A stretch of DNA of 9,131 nt, from positions 1,757-10,887 of the forward strand of contig PMDM01000070.1 in NCBI GenBank assembly GCA_003155565.1, read 5' to 3'. This DNA is from Methylococcaceae bacterium (lineage in GTDB: Bacteria; Pseudomonadota; Gammaproteobacteria; Methylococcales; Methylomonadaceae). Position numbers and translations under genes: made by a program. The notes under the pieces were generated by a model. That model worked only from the letters and a program-made list of their open reading frames with translations, had not been told where the DNA came from and searched no databases. Position 1 is the first letter of the stretch. The number at the start of each line of letters is the position of its first letter. Shown here one piece after another: positions 1 to 6,200 of this stretch.

Positions 1-173
1 GGGCCACCACCGTAGGGGCGGTCATCCACTGTGCCGTGCTTATCGGTCGTGTAATCCCTTGGATTCCAGGCCGACAATGTAACAATTTCGCGTTCTTGAG
101 CCCTGCCTGTTATTCCATAACCCGCCGCAGAAACAATCATTTCTGGAAACAAGGTAAGGACATCGAAACGCAT
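1..173 (-). CDS. trmD: tRNA (guanine-N1)-methyltransferase TrmD, N-terminal part (runs off left edge)
   Basis: TrmD transfers a methyl group from S-adenosylmethionine to N1 of G37 in tRNAs reading CNN-type codons, which prevents +1 frameshifting; it works as a cytosolic dimer. Only about 57 codons are visible. They start [12 protein letters not shown], contain GYGITGRA and WNPRDY, and end with [10 protein letters not shown], the conserved substrate loop at the start of the SPOUT domain. The trefoil-knot SAM site and C-terminal domain lie outside the window. The ATG at 173 is chosen because it fits the family N-terminus. An in-frame GTG at 182 overlaps the last base of the rimM stop and would add three residues; neither start has a good ribosome binding site, so translational coupling to rimM is likely. 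The gene is third in the rpsP-rimM-trmD order; rplS would be expected next, beyond the edge. Confidence 0.95.
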   Translation of the reverse strand, partial: MRFDVLTLFPEMIVSAAGYGITGRAQEREIVTLSAWNPRDYTTDKHGTVDDRPYGGG

Positions 174-181
174 GGATGTCA

Positions 182-688
182 CTAAAAATCAGGATCCCAA
201 TCGACGACAATCTTGCCCGCGACAACATCAATGGATATTACCGTCTGACCTTTAATAAAGGGCAATGCGCGTTCTCGTTCTCCTTTAACAAGAAGAATGT
301 CGTTAGCACCTGTTTCAAACAGGCTATCAACTTTACCTAGTTGAAACCCTTCCAGGTTTTCAACGTCCAGGCCCACTAAATCTGTCCAGTAATATTCCCC
401 TTTTGCCAGGGTTGGTAACTGGTCATGGGTTATATATACATCCCAACCCATTAGGAGTAGGGCTTGATCCCTGTCGGTCACACCTTCAATCTGGGCAACT
501 ACGCCTTTACCTTGAAGCTGACCGCCTATTACCTTAACCGATTTATCCTGACTACCTTTTTTAAGTAACCAATGCTTGTAGCTAAGGATATTCTCTCTGG
601 GTTCTGTGTAAGAAAATACTTTTACCCAGCCTTTTAAACCAAAAACGCCGGAAATTTTTCCGACATTAATTAGGTCTTGATTGGACAA
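182..688 (-). CDS. rimM: 16S rRNA processing / 30S maturation factor RimM
   Basis: RimM assists late assembly of the 30S subunit head: it binds ribosomal protein S19 and promotes processing of 16S rRNA. The 168-residue product has the usual family length. The N-terminal RimM barrel carries the signature [20 protein letters not shown] (about residues 9-28), followed by a TEPRENIL segment. The C-terminal PRC-barrel starts near [13 protein letters not shown] and contains the typical GANDILLV and LPFIKG motifs. The start is a TTG at 688; no ATG or GTG in frame lies between the rpsP stop and the conserved core, and the homologous region begins about seven residues downstream. AGG lies directly against the TTG, so no well-spaced Shine-Dalgarno is visible. 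The gene begins 20 bases after rpsP and ends 8 bases before the trmD ATG, so it is inside the same operon and probably coupled. Confidence 0.96.
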   Translation of the reverse strand: MSNQDLINVGKISGVFGLKGWVKVFSYTEPRENILSYKHWLLKKGSQDKSVKVIGGQLQGKGVVAQIEGVTDRDQALLLMGWDVYITHDQLPTLAKGEYYWTDLVGLDVENLEGFQLGKVDSLFETGANDILLVKGERERALPFIKGQTVISIDVVAGKIVVDWDPDF

Positions 689-708
689 CCTGTTTTCAAA
701 AAGCTGGC

Positions 709-960
709 TTAAGCAACTGCTTTTTGGGCATCTTTTATCAATTTTGCAACTCGGTCAGAAGGCTGTGCGCCTTTGGATTTCCAGTAAACGACTCGCTCAC
801 TGTCCAAAGACAATTTGGTTTCGTTGCCACGAGCCACTGGATTGAAAAACCCAATTCGCTCAATATAACGACCATCACGACCACTTCTGCTGTCTGTTAC
901 AACAACATGGTAAAAAGGGCGATTCTTCGCACCACCTCTGGAAAGACGAATAGTTACCAT
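709..960 (-). CDS. rpsP: 30S ribosomal protein S16
   Basis: S16 is a small-subunit protein that binds 16S rRNA in the lower body of the 30S subunit and is needed for its assembly. The 83-residue product is a full-length S16. It opens with the highly conserved [20 protein letters not shown], followed by [19 protein letters not shown] (about 23-41) and the C-terminal [12 protein letters not shown]. The ATG at 960 is supported by the family N-terminus and by a purine-rich GAGGAA site upstream. It is the first gene of the operon with rimM and trmD and has its own promoter and a terminator separating it from ffh, so its level can be set apart from that of ffh, as expected for a ribosomal protein. 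Confidence 0.98.
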   Translation of the reverse strand: MVTIRLSRGGAKNRPFYHVVVTDSRSGRDGRYIERIGFFNPVARGNETKLSLDSERVVYWKSKGAQPSDRVAKLIKDAQKAVA

Positions 961-970
961 TTTTTATAAG

Positions 971-976
971 TTCCTC
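971..976 (-). promoter_or_regulatory. Ribosome binding site of rpsP
   Basis: On the minus strand this reads GAGGAA, ten bases before the rpsP ATG and followed by an A/T-rich spacer. It is the clearest Shine-Dalgarno sequence of this operon and supports the start at 960. The later genes rimM and trmD lack a comparable site. Confidence 0.7.
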
Positions 977-1005
977 AAAAATATTCAGCCAAAATCAATC
1001 CGCCT

Positions 1006-1033
1006 ATTCTACGCGAAATTACTAATAAGTGAA
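1006..1033 (-). promoter_or_regulatory. Candidate sigma-70 promoter of the rpsP-rimM-trmD operon
   Basis: On the minus strand, TTCACT (1028-1033, four of six matches to TTGACA) and TAGAAT (1006-1011, five of six matches to TATAAT) are separated by 16 bases. The stretch after the -10 is G/C-rich (AGGCGG), as is common at promoters of translation genes under stringent control; that regulatory reading is inference. Transcription would start near base 999, giving a leader of about 40 bases that includes the rpsP ribosome binding site. It lies just downstream of the ffh terminator. Confidence 0.6.
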
Positions 1034-1055
1034 GAATAAATTGTTTTTGATGCAC

Positions 1056-1079
1056 AAAAAATCCAGCTTTCTAACCGGA
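1056..1079 (-). terminator. Rho-independent terminator of ffh
   Basis: Read on the minus strand, TCCGGTT and AGCTGGA form a seven-pair stem (two G-T pairs) around an AGAA tetraloop, followed at once by six T residues. It begins five bases after the ffh stop codon. Stem, small loop and T run together are the classical intrinsic terminator layout. It separates ffh from the rpsP operon, which has its own promoter downstream. Confidence 0.8.
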
Positions 1080-1084
1080 CAACA

Positions 1085-2440
1085 TTACCTACGCATACCA
1101 CGGACGTTGTTTTTAATGCCGCGCATCATATTGGATATATTGCCTGTTTTTAATTTCTTCATCATTTTCTGCATCATCAGAAATTGCTTAAGTATCAAGT
1201 TAACATTATGCAACTCTTGACCACAACCATTTGCAATACGTTGTTTTCGGCTACCTTTTATCAAATCAGGATAACGTCTTTCCTGTTTGGTCATGGATTG
1301 GATAACGGCAATTTGCCGCGCCAGCATTTTGTCGTTGACCTGCTCTTTCATGGCTTTGGGTACGCTATTGATGCCGGGCAATTTATCCAGCATGGAAGCC
1401 ACACCGCCCATGCTTTGCATTTGCTGTAGCTGTTCAAGAAAGTCTTCAAAATCAAAAGCTTTGCCTTTTTGGATTTTTTTGGCAAATTTCTCGGCTTTTT
1501 CCTTATCGACCTTCTGCTCCATCTCCTCGATCAGGCTGAGCATATCGCCCATGCCCAAAATACGGGAAGCCAGTCGATCAGGATGGAAAGGTTCCAAAGC
1601 ATCCGTTTTCTCGCCCATACCAATGAACTTGATCGGTTTGCCTGTAATGTGGCGTATCGACAGGGCTGCACCGCCTCGCGCATCGCCATCGGCTTTGGTA
1701 AGAATTACGCCAGTCAGCGGCAAGGCATCGTTGAACGCTTTGGCAGTTATCGCCGCATCCTGACCGGTCATGCTATCGACAACAAACAGGGTTTCAATCG
1801 GCTTGATGGCGGCGTGCAATGCCTTGATTTCAGCCATCATGCCGTCATCGACATGCAAGCGGCCTGCCGTATCGACGATGATGACATCCAGGAATTTTCT
1901 CTTGGCTGCGTCTATTGCTTGCAGGGCAATTTCGACCGGATTTTGGGAGATGTCGCTTTCAAAAAAATCCAGGGAAAGGCTGTTTGCCAGTGTTTCTAAT
2001 TGTTTGATAGCTGCGGGACGGTAAACGTCCACACTGACCACGCCCACTTTTTTCTTCTGGGTTTCTTTAAGCCAGCGGCCTAATTTGGCCACAGTCGTGG
2101 TTTTACCCGCACCTTGCAAACCAGCCAGCAAGATAACGGCAGGTGGTACGGCATTGAGGTTAAGTTTCTCATTGGCATCGCCCATTACCTTAACCAGTTC
2201 GGCTTGAACCAGTTTCACCATCGCCTGGCCTGGCGATAAGCTAGCCTGTACCTCTTGACCTAAAGCGCCGACCTTGACCCGTTCGATAAAATCCGTGACG
2301 ACAGGAAGGGCAACGTCGGCCTCTAGCAAAGCCATGCGTACTTCGCGTAAAGTATCCTTGATGTTATCTTCGGTCAAACGGCCTTGGCCTTTGATTTTTT
2401 TAAGGGTACTGGTTAATCGGTCGGTTAAATTATCAAACAT
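1085..2440 (-). CDS. ffh: Signal recognition particle GTPase Ffh (SRP54)
   Basis: Ffh binds 4.5S RNA and signal sequences of nascent membrane proteins and, with the receptor FtsY, delivers ribosomes to the SecYEG translocon. The ATG at 2440 gives 451 residues, the usual length; an in-frame TTG at 2482 would add 14 residues that do not look like the family, so it is not used. Domains in order: N-terminal helical bundle (about 1-95), G domain with P-loop GLQGAGKTT (107-115), DTAGR (190-194), TKADGD (248-253) and RGGAALS (255-261), then the methionine-rich M domain (about 300-451). The M domain carries the RNA-binding stretch IKGSRKQRIANGCG and a run rich in MM and MMKK. Nothing is missing. The gene stands alone, with a terminator directly after it and ypjD divergent upstream, the arrangement seen in other gammaproteobacteria. 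Confidence 0.98.
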   Translation of the reverse strand: MFDNLTDRLTSTLKKIKGQGRLTEDNIKDTLREVRMALLEADVALPVVTDFIERVKVGALGQEVQASLSPGQAMVKLVQAELVKVMGDANEKLNLNAVPPAVILLAGLQGAGKTTTVAKLGRWLKETQKKKVGVVSVDVYRPAAIKQLETLANSLSLDFFESDISQNPVEIALQAIDAAKRKFLDVIIVDTAGRLHVDDGMMAEIKALHAAIKPIETLFVVDSMTGQDAAITAKAFNDALPLTGVILTKADGDARGGAALSIRHITGKPIKFIGMGEKTDALEPFHPDRLASRILGMGDMLSLIEEMEQKVDKEKAEKFAKKIQKGKAFDFEDFLEQLQQMQSMGGVASMLDKLPGINSVPKAMKEQVNDKMLARQIAVIQSMTKQERRYPDLIKGSRKQRIANGCGQELHNVNLILKQFLMMQKMMKKLKTGNISNMMRGIKNNVRGMRR

Positions 2441-2506
2441 GTCCTGATCTTTAGTTTTTTGGGGGAAACATTCCTGCCGCAAATGCGTTAGGACTATAAA
2501 TGAGGT

Positions 2507-2515
2507 ATATTAACA
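2507..2515 (-). promoter_or_regulatory. Possible extended -10 promoter element for ffh
   Basis: On the minus strand this reads TGTTAATAT, an extended -10 (TG, one base, then TAATAT, four of six matches), about 67 bases before the ffh ATG. No good -35 box lies at the right distance, although an extended -10 does not need one. A second weak hexamer, TATAGT, lies slightly downstream. The ffh-ypjD gap of about 200 bases must hold promoters in both directions; I found no convincing one for ypjD. Confidence 0.3.
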
Positions 2516-2641
2516 TAGCCATTGTCACTATTGCATCCGGTGGGCAACTCGAACAGGTAACGATTCCCAAAATGGTAATCAAACAAGACTAACAAACGCT
2601 GCTAACACTGTGAAGTAAAAATACGATTCTGATTACAGCAA

Positions 2642-3463
2642 ATGATAACAGCAGATATAAGCACATTGATGAACACCACCATACTTGCCACTATCGCAAT
2701 CTGCGCTTACTTAAGCAGCGCTGTCATGATAATAAGACCACTACCCCAGGACAAATCAAGACGTGCTGCACTCGCATGTGCGTGGGGGGCAGTTGCTTTA
2801 CACGTTTCGTACACAGCCCTTCTCGTCTACCAAAACGCGGGGTTCAATTTTAGTTTTTTTAGTACGGCTTCGCTGATTTCAATGATTGTTGCCCTACTTT
2901 TGCTGTTAGCAATACTGAGCAAACCGGTCGAAAATTTAGGTATCTTTCTTTTTCCCGTAACTGCGCTAATGCTGGCTCTGGAATTGTTTTTTCCGGAAAA
3001 ACAACGTTCTCTTGATACCCATAACTGGCAAATGAACACCCACATCTTATCTTCGATTATTGCCTTCAGCCTGCTGAACATTGCTGCTGTACAAGCCATA
3101 CTGCTCGCCATTCAAAACCAACAGCTTAAAAGCCATCCCCCAAAACGTTTTATACAATCCATGCCGCCGCTGCAAAGCATGGAGTCATTGCTATTTCAGA
3201 TGATAGGCGCGGGACTTTTTTTCCTGAGCATTGCGCTAGCCAGTGGTTTCATTTTTCTGGAAGATTTATTCGCCCAGCACCTCGCACACAAAACTTTTTT
3301 ATCTATTGTGGCACGGCTAATCTTTTCCGGTTTACTGATTGGACGTAGCCGTTACGGCTGGCGGGGACGAACGGCTATCAAATGGACTTTGCTAGGGTTT
3401 ATGTTTTTACTGTTAGCTTATTTTGGTAGCAAGCTGGTGATGGAGCTCATCCTGCACCGATAG
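2642..3463 (+). CDS. ypjD: YpjD/CcsA-like inner-membrane protein (cytochrome c assembly family)
   Basis: This 273-residue protein matches the YpjD branch of the CcmC/CcsA haem-handling membrane family. In YpjD the exact role is poorly settled; haem or cytochrome biogenesis and divalent-cation efflux (the CorE proposal) have both been suggested. About eight hydrophobic segments are visible, roughly at residues 12-31, 44-63, 74-92, 99-117, 133-157, 185-207, 219-234 and 246-268. Family hallmarks are HILSSIIAFSLL near 134, PPLQSMESLLFQ near 175, SGFIFLEDLFAQ with HKT near 201-218, RYGWRGR near 237, and the C-terminal LAYFGSKLV. His134 and His216 are the best candidates for conserved haem-type ligands. 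The start at 2642 lacks a clear ribosome binding site; an in-frame ATG at 2669 is a credible alternative and sits just before the first membrane segment. The gene is divergent from ffh, a pairing common in gammaproteobacteria. Confidence 0.88.
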   Translation: MITADISTLMNTTILATIAICAYLSSAVMIIRPLPQDKSRRAALACAWGAVALHVSYTALLVYQNAGFNFSFFSTASLISMIVALLLLLAILSKPVENLGIFLFPVTALMLALELFFPEKQRSLDTHNWQMNTHILSSIIAFSLLNIAAVQAILLAIQNQQLKSHPPKRFIQSMPPLQSMESLLFQMIGAGLFFLSIALASGFIFLEDLFAQHLAHKTFLSIVARLIFSGLLIGRSRYGWRGRTAIKWTLLGFMFLLLAYFGSKLVMELILHR

Positions 3464-3480
3464 CTGAGAAATCCAGCGAG

Positions 3481-3496
3481 TACAGTAGGAACTGTA
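3481..3496. repeat. Small perfect hairpin between convergent genes
   Basis: TACAGT and ACTGTA form a six-pair stem around AGGA, 17 bases after the ypjD stop and in the gap between two convergent genes. No T run follows on either strand, so it is at best a weak or factor-assisted transcription end. Confidence 0.35.
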
Positions 3497-3561
3497 GGCA
3501 AACATCCTTATTTGTGATCGGGCCAACGATTATTAATGGCAAGCGGCCAATACCATGTCAA

Positions 3562-3921
3562 TCAAGAACCACCATCCCAATCTGACGCGGCAGGTTTCAT
3601 TAGTACTTTAGCTTCTTCCACAAACCCGATACCCGCGTCAAAATCACCTCCCTTTACGGCTTTTTTAGCAGATCTCAACTTAGGCCTAAGACGGTCTATT
3701 GCCATTGAGTTGTCTCTTCTTTGCGCTTCTGAAAGTCTTAACGCAGCATCTACTGTTTCAACAAAACCTTGATTGTTCCGCTTTTGAGCCAATTCAAGCA
3801 TATCGTCGCAAAGGGCTAGGAGCATCGTAAAATCTTCACCAACCGGATTACCCGCTGCATGAACAGTGGTCAAAGAAAATAAAGAAAACAGCAGCGCCGC
3901 AAATATTTGTTTAAGATTCAT
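3562..3921 (-). CDS. Small secreted helical protein of unknown function
   Basis: I do not recognise this gene. The ATG at 3921 gives 119 residues and is chosen over an in-frame GTG at 3963 because it has a strong ribosome binding site (GAGGAA, four bases away) and begins a standard signal peptide. That peptide has Lys4, a hydrophobic core (about 6-20) and a VHA-AG cleavage site after residue 22. The mature part, about 97 residues, is rich in Ala, Lys, Arg and Asp and looks all-helical, with two amphipathic stretches (ETVDAALRLSEAQRR and LRSAKKAVKGGDFDAG...EEAKVLM) that hint at a small antiparallel bundle. The helix pattern recalls periplasmic four-helix proteins such as SmbP, but their histidines are absent. 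A single Cys lies in LLALCDD. A possible -10 (TACAAT, 3979-3984 on this strand) has no good -35. The neighbour upstream on the same strand is a thioredoxin-like gene about 200 bases away; no functional link is evident. Confidence 0.75.
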   Translation of the reverse strand: MNLKQIFAALLFSLFSLTTVHAAGNPVGEDFTMLLALCDDMLELAQKRNNQGFVETVDAALRLSEAQRRDNSMAIDRLRPKLRSAKKAVKGGDFDAGIGFVEEAKVLMKPAASDWDGGS

Positions 3922-3925
3922 GTGG

Positions 3926-3931
3926 TTCCTC
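3926..3931 (-). promoter_or_regulatory. Ribosome binding site that fixes the start of the secreted protein
   Basis: On the minus strand this reads GAGGAA, four bases before the ATG at 3921. It decides for that start over the upstream GTG at 3963 and places the signal peptide exactly at the N-terminus. Confidence 0.7.
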
Positions 3932-4052
3932 GCAAATTCACATCGTGTTCGACCAATTTCCACGTCAACATGGCTTAGATTGTATTTAACTGCCGTTTCC
4001 GACCAGTCTTTAATCCACTAAAATAAAAAGACAGGACTTGCAAGCCAACATT

Positions 4053-4068
4053 TAAGCGCATAAGCGCA
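4053..4068. repeat. Tandem duplication of an 8-base word
   Basis: TAAGCGCA occurs twice in direct succession. The two copies also allow a short GCGC-ATAA-GCGC hairpin. It lies in the non-coding gap between the two small minus-strand genes. No function can be assigned. Confidence 0.6.
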
Positions 4069-4082
4069 CAAAATCTCGTTTG

Positions 4083-4098
4083 CAAAGCCCTGGCTTTG
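4083..4098 (-). terminator. Possible terminator hairpin after the thioredoxin-like gene
   Basis: On the minus strand CAAAGC and GCTTTG pair perfectly around CAGG, 27 bases after the stop codon of the 77-aa gene. The nearest T run (TTTT) is about 11 bases further on, so this is not a textbook intrinsic terminator; RNA end protection or a weak pause is equally possible. Confidence 0.35.
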
Positions 4099-4125
4099 TT
4101 CTCCATCCCGAATTTTTATGGCTAT

Positions 4126-4359
4126 TTAATGTTTTAAATCCTCTATGGATGCGCCAAAATTAATATGAAAGGCTTGGTCATTCAATACAAGCGCCGGAAC
4201 TGATTTCACTCCGGCTTTTTCTGCTTCTAATATACGATCAGTATTTTCACCCAAATGAACACTTTCAATTTGATATTTAGGGTCAATAGCTTCGGCGAGC
4301 ATGTGTTCTGCCCCTAAACAAACTGGACAACCGGCATGGTAGAAAGTTGCTTTATTCAT
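4126..4359 (-). CDS. Small thioredoxin/glutaredoxin-fold protein with CPVC active site
   Basis: The 77-residue product is a minimal thioredoxin-fold protein. It begins with a beta strand MNKATFYHAG, then the redox motif CPVC (Cys11 and Cys14), a helix, and the cis-proline strand GVKSVPALVL (Pro55), and ends with FHINFGASIEDLK. A CxxC at the start of the first helix plus the VP cis-proline loop is the signature of thiol-disulfide oxidoreductases, so it likely reduces or exchanges disulfides in the cytoplasm; no signal peptide is present. It is shorter than thioredoxin (about 105 residues) and near glutaredoxin length, but CPVC is not the usual CPYC or CGPC, so the partner and reductant are unknown. 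The ATG at 4359 has a good AGAGGA site. The gene appears to be transcribed alone from a near-consensus promoter and has no obvious functional neighbour. Confidence 0.85.
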   Translation of the reverse strand: MNKATFYHAGCPVCLGAEHMLAEAIDPKYQIESVHLGENTDRILEAEKAGVKSVPALVLNDQAFHINFGASIEDLKH

Positions 4360-4366
4360 AATAATT

Positions 4367-4372
4367 TCCTCT
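4367..4372 (-). promoter_or_regulatory. Ribosome binding site of the CPVC protein gene
   Basis: On the minus strand this reads AGAGGA, seven bases before the ATG at 4359. It is well placed and supports that start. Confidence 0.7.
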
Positions 4373-4382
4373 AATATTTAGT

Positions 4383-4438
4383 AGCGAGTCAAAACTATAT
4401 GCCCTATCAAACATATTGTCAATAAATTTCGATTCGCT
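4383..4438. repeat. Imperfect inverted repeat bracketing the CPVC gene promoter
   Basis: AGCGAGTC (4383-4390) and GATTCGCT (4431-4438) are complementary at seven of eight positions, with a G-T pair at the remaining one. The 40 bases between them hold the whole -35 to -10 unit. The symmetry could be an operator or chance; no known regulator motif was recognised. Confidence 0.35.
4394..4422 (-). promoter_or_regulatory. Near-consensus sigma-70 promoter of the CPVC protein gene
   Basis: On the minus strand, TTGACA (4417-4422, perfect -35) and TATAGT (4394-4399, five of six for the -10) are separated by exactly 17 bases. This is the strongest promoter by sequence in the window. Transcription would start near 4387, giving a leader of about 28 bases that contains the AGAGGA ribosome binding site. 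An imperfect inverted repeat brackets it, which may mean that a regulator controls it. Confidence 0.8.
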
Positions 4439-4614
4439 CTGAAGAAACGGTAATTAGCTTTGTTTTGAAATGCAATCAACGTAATACAAAGACCTATTAA
4501 TTTGCTGTTATTTGCCAGTCACTCGACCAACCAAAACACCCTATTCTCACATCATCCTCCCGAATCTTTGCCTCAGGCTGTTAGCCTTCAACATGACTGA
4601 AACCTATTTTAACT

Positions 4615-4623
4615 TGCTACAAT
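4615..4623 (+). promoter_or_regulatory. Candidate extended -10 promoter of zwf
   Basis: TGCTACAAT is a TG-extended -10 whose hexamer TACAAT matches TATAAT at five of six positions. No good -35 lies 16-18 bases upstream; the best (ATGACT) is 19 bases away. Transcription would begin near 4630 and leave a leader of nearly 100 bases containing the 4666-4685 hairpin. Confidence 0.4.
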
Positions 4624-4665
4624 CAGTGCTACATGCAACAAACTTTGAGATAATGAACCCGCTAC

Positions 4666-4685
4666 CATTGCTACCGATAGCAATG
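4666..4685 (+). promoter_or_regulatory. Perfect stem-loop in the zwf leader
   Basis: CATTGCTA and TAGCAATG pair perfectly over eight bases around a CCGA loop, 42 bases before the zwf start. A short CTTTTT follows a few bases later, so the element has some resemblance to an attenuator, but the stem is A/T-rich and not directly abutted by the T run. An mRNA-stability or protein-binding hairpin is as likely. Confidence 0.45.
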
Positions 4686-4727
4686 TCCGGCTTTTTCAAC
4701 ACAACCCGCCTACCTGACCTGTAACAA

Positions 4728-6197
4728 ATGAAGGACAAAAAGACTTACAAACCCTGTGATTTAGTCATATTCGGCGCTTTGGGTGATTTATCCCGCCGCA
4801 AGCTGCTTATCTCTTTATATCGCCTTGAAAAAGCAAACTTAATTGAGCCAGATACCCGCATTATTGGGATCGACCGTCATGCAGGAAATAGCGCGGAATT
4901 TGTCGAAACTGCCCGTAAAAGCCTGCAAGAATTCTCCAACGAAACCATTGAAGATGAGATATGGGCGCGGTTTTCTGCGCGGCTTTCTTATGTAAAAATC
5001 GATTTGACCCAAATGGATGAATACCAAATCCTGAATACTCTCACCGATGGCAACATCCGTGTGTTGGTGAATTATTTCGCCGTCGCACCGTTTTTGTTCA
5101 AGGACATTTGCCAAGGGTTAGCTAAATCCGGCGTATTGACTAATGAATCGCGCATGGTGATGGAAAAACCCATCGGTCACGACCTACAATCCTCGATAGA
5201 AATCAATGATGTGGTCGCCAGTGTCTTCAGCGAGGATCAAGTCTTCCGCATCGACCATTATCTAGGCAAAGAAACGGTATTGAATTTGTTGGCTTTGCGC
5301 TTTGCCAATTCGATTTTTACGACGAATTGGAACCACAACACCATCGACCATATCCAAATTACGGTTGCCGAAGAAGTCGGCATTGAAGGCCGCTGGGATT
5401 ATTTTGACAAAACTGGCCAGTTACGTGATATGTTGCAGAATCACTTATTGCAAATCCTGACTTTTATCGCTATGGAGCCGCCAGTCAATCTGGAAGCCAA
5501 GAGCATCCATAGCGAAAAAATAAAAGTCCTGAAAGCCTTGCGTCCCATTACCATCAACAATGTGGACGAAAAAACCGTACGTGGGCAATACACCAGCGGC
5601 TATATCAAAGGCGCGGCAGTACCGAGTTATCTTGAGGAAGAAGGTGCCAACACTAACAGCACGACAGAAAGTTTTGTTGCCTTACGGGTCGATATTGATA
5701 ACTGGCGCTGGGCTGGTGTGCCGTTTTATCTGCGTACCGGCAAGCGTTTGATGGGCAAACGGACTGAAATCGTTGTTTATTTTAAGCAGCTACCGCACAA
5801 TATCTTCAAAGACAGCTTTAGGGATCTGCCACCGAATAAATTGATTATCCACCTGCAACCCAATGAAGGTGTGGAAATTGAAATGCTGAATAAGATTCCA
5901 GGTATTGATGAGCATATCAAACTGCAAAAAACCCGGTTAGATTTGAGTTTTTCTGATGCTTTCAAAAAGAACCGCATTTTTGGCGGCTATGAAAAACTGG
6001 TGCTTGAGGCCATGCGTGGGAATCCGACGCTGTTTCTCAGCCGTGAAGAAATTGAACAGGCGTGGACGTGGATCGATTCCATACAAGATGCCTGGCGACA
6101 TTATAATGACTCGCCAAAAGCTTATCCTGCCGGCACCTGGGGGCCTATAGCCTCAATTGCCTTGCTTGCCAGGGACGGACGGGCCTGGGAAGAATAA
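4728..6197 (+). CDS. zwf: Glucose-6-phosphate 1-dehydrogenase
   Basis: This cytosolic enzyme oxidises glucose 6-phosphate to 6-phosphogluconolactone with NADP+ (or NAD+), the entry step of the Entner-Doudoroff and oxidative pentose phosphate routes. The 489-residue product is full length. The Rossmann domain opens with CDLVIFGALGDLSRRKL, where GALGDL (16-21) is the dinucleotide loop and the following RRK fits NADP use. Substrate and catalytic motifs are EKPIGHDL (146-153), RIDHYLGKE (174-182, with His177) and DMLQNHLLQ with His239 as the expected general base; RTGKRL and the C-terminal AGTWGP...ARDGRAW complete the family pattern. The ATG at 4728 is forced by an in-frame stop two codons upstream and fits the family N-terminus, but no Shine-Dalgarno precedes it; AAGGA occurs only inside codons 2-4. 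It leads the zwf-edd-eda cluster. Lactonase (pgl) and gnd are not in the window. Confidence 0.98.
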   Translation: MKDKKTYKPCDLVIFGALGDLSRRKLLISLYRLEKANLIEPDTRIIGIDRHAGNSAEFVETARKSLQEFSNETIEDEIWARFSARLSYVKIDLTQMDEYQILNTLTDGNIRVLVNYFAVAPFLFKDICQGLAKSGVLTNESRMVMEKPIGHDLQSSIEINDVVASVFSEDQVFRIDHYLGKETVLNLLALRFANSIFTTNWNHNTIDHIQITVAEEVGIEGRWDYFDKTGQLRDMLQNHLLQILTFIAMEPPVNLEAKSIHSEKIKVLKALRPITINNVDEKTVRGQYTSGYIKGAAVPSYLEEEGANTNSTTESFVALRVDIDNWRWAGVPFYLRTGKRLMGKRTEIVVYFKQLPHNIFKDSFRDLPPNKLIIHLQPNEGVEIEMLNKIPGIDEHIKLQKTRLDLSFSDAFKKNRIFGGYEKLVLEAMRGNPTLFLSREEIEQAWTWIDSIQDAWRHYNDSPKAYPAGTWGPIASIALLARDGRAWEE

Positions 6198-6200
6198 TTC

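Larger units (their letters stand above)
4440..4727. other. Non-coding leader region upstream of zwf
   Basis: With the promoter region just before it, this completes the 368-base gap between the CPVC gene and zwf. The only long open frame in it (from a TTG at 4512) has no ribosome binding site, an atypical composition and no family resemblance, so I treat the region as non-coding. It holds a candidate extended -10 promoter for zwf, a small AGGCT-GTT-AGCCT hairpin (about 4574-4586) and a perfect eight-pair hairpin at 4666-4685. No known riboswitch class was recognised. Confidence 0.5.

Noticed and set aside
1287..2024. Long plus-strand open frames opposite ffh
   Set aside because: They are antisense to a fully conserved ffh, rich in Ser, Cys and Ala as expected of mirror frames, and have no independent support.
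2441..2482. Extension of ffh to an upstream TTG
   Set aside because: The extra 14 residues do not resemble Ffh, whereas MFDNLTDRL at 2440 is the standard family N-terminus.
2541..2580. Possible tRNA-like T-arm (TTCGA) in the ffh-ypjD gap
   Set aside because: No acceptor stem, anticodon arm or CCA context can be built around it.
3922..3963. Extension of the small secreted protein to a GTG at 3963
   Set aside because: It would bury the signal peptide behind 14 charged residues, and the ATG at 3921 has a strong ribosome binding site.
4440..4500. HexR-like operator (TGTAAT...ATTACA) upstream of zwf
   Set aside because: Only scattered GTAAT-like words are present; no palindrome close to the known HexR pattern could be assembled.
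4512..4724. 70-codon open frame from a TTG upstream of zwf
   Set aside because: It has no ribosome binding site, an unusual composition and no family resemblance, and it overlaps the likely zwf promoter and leader hairpin.
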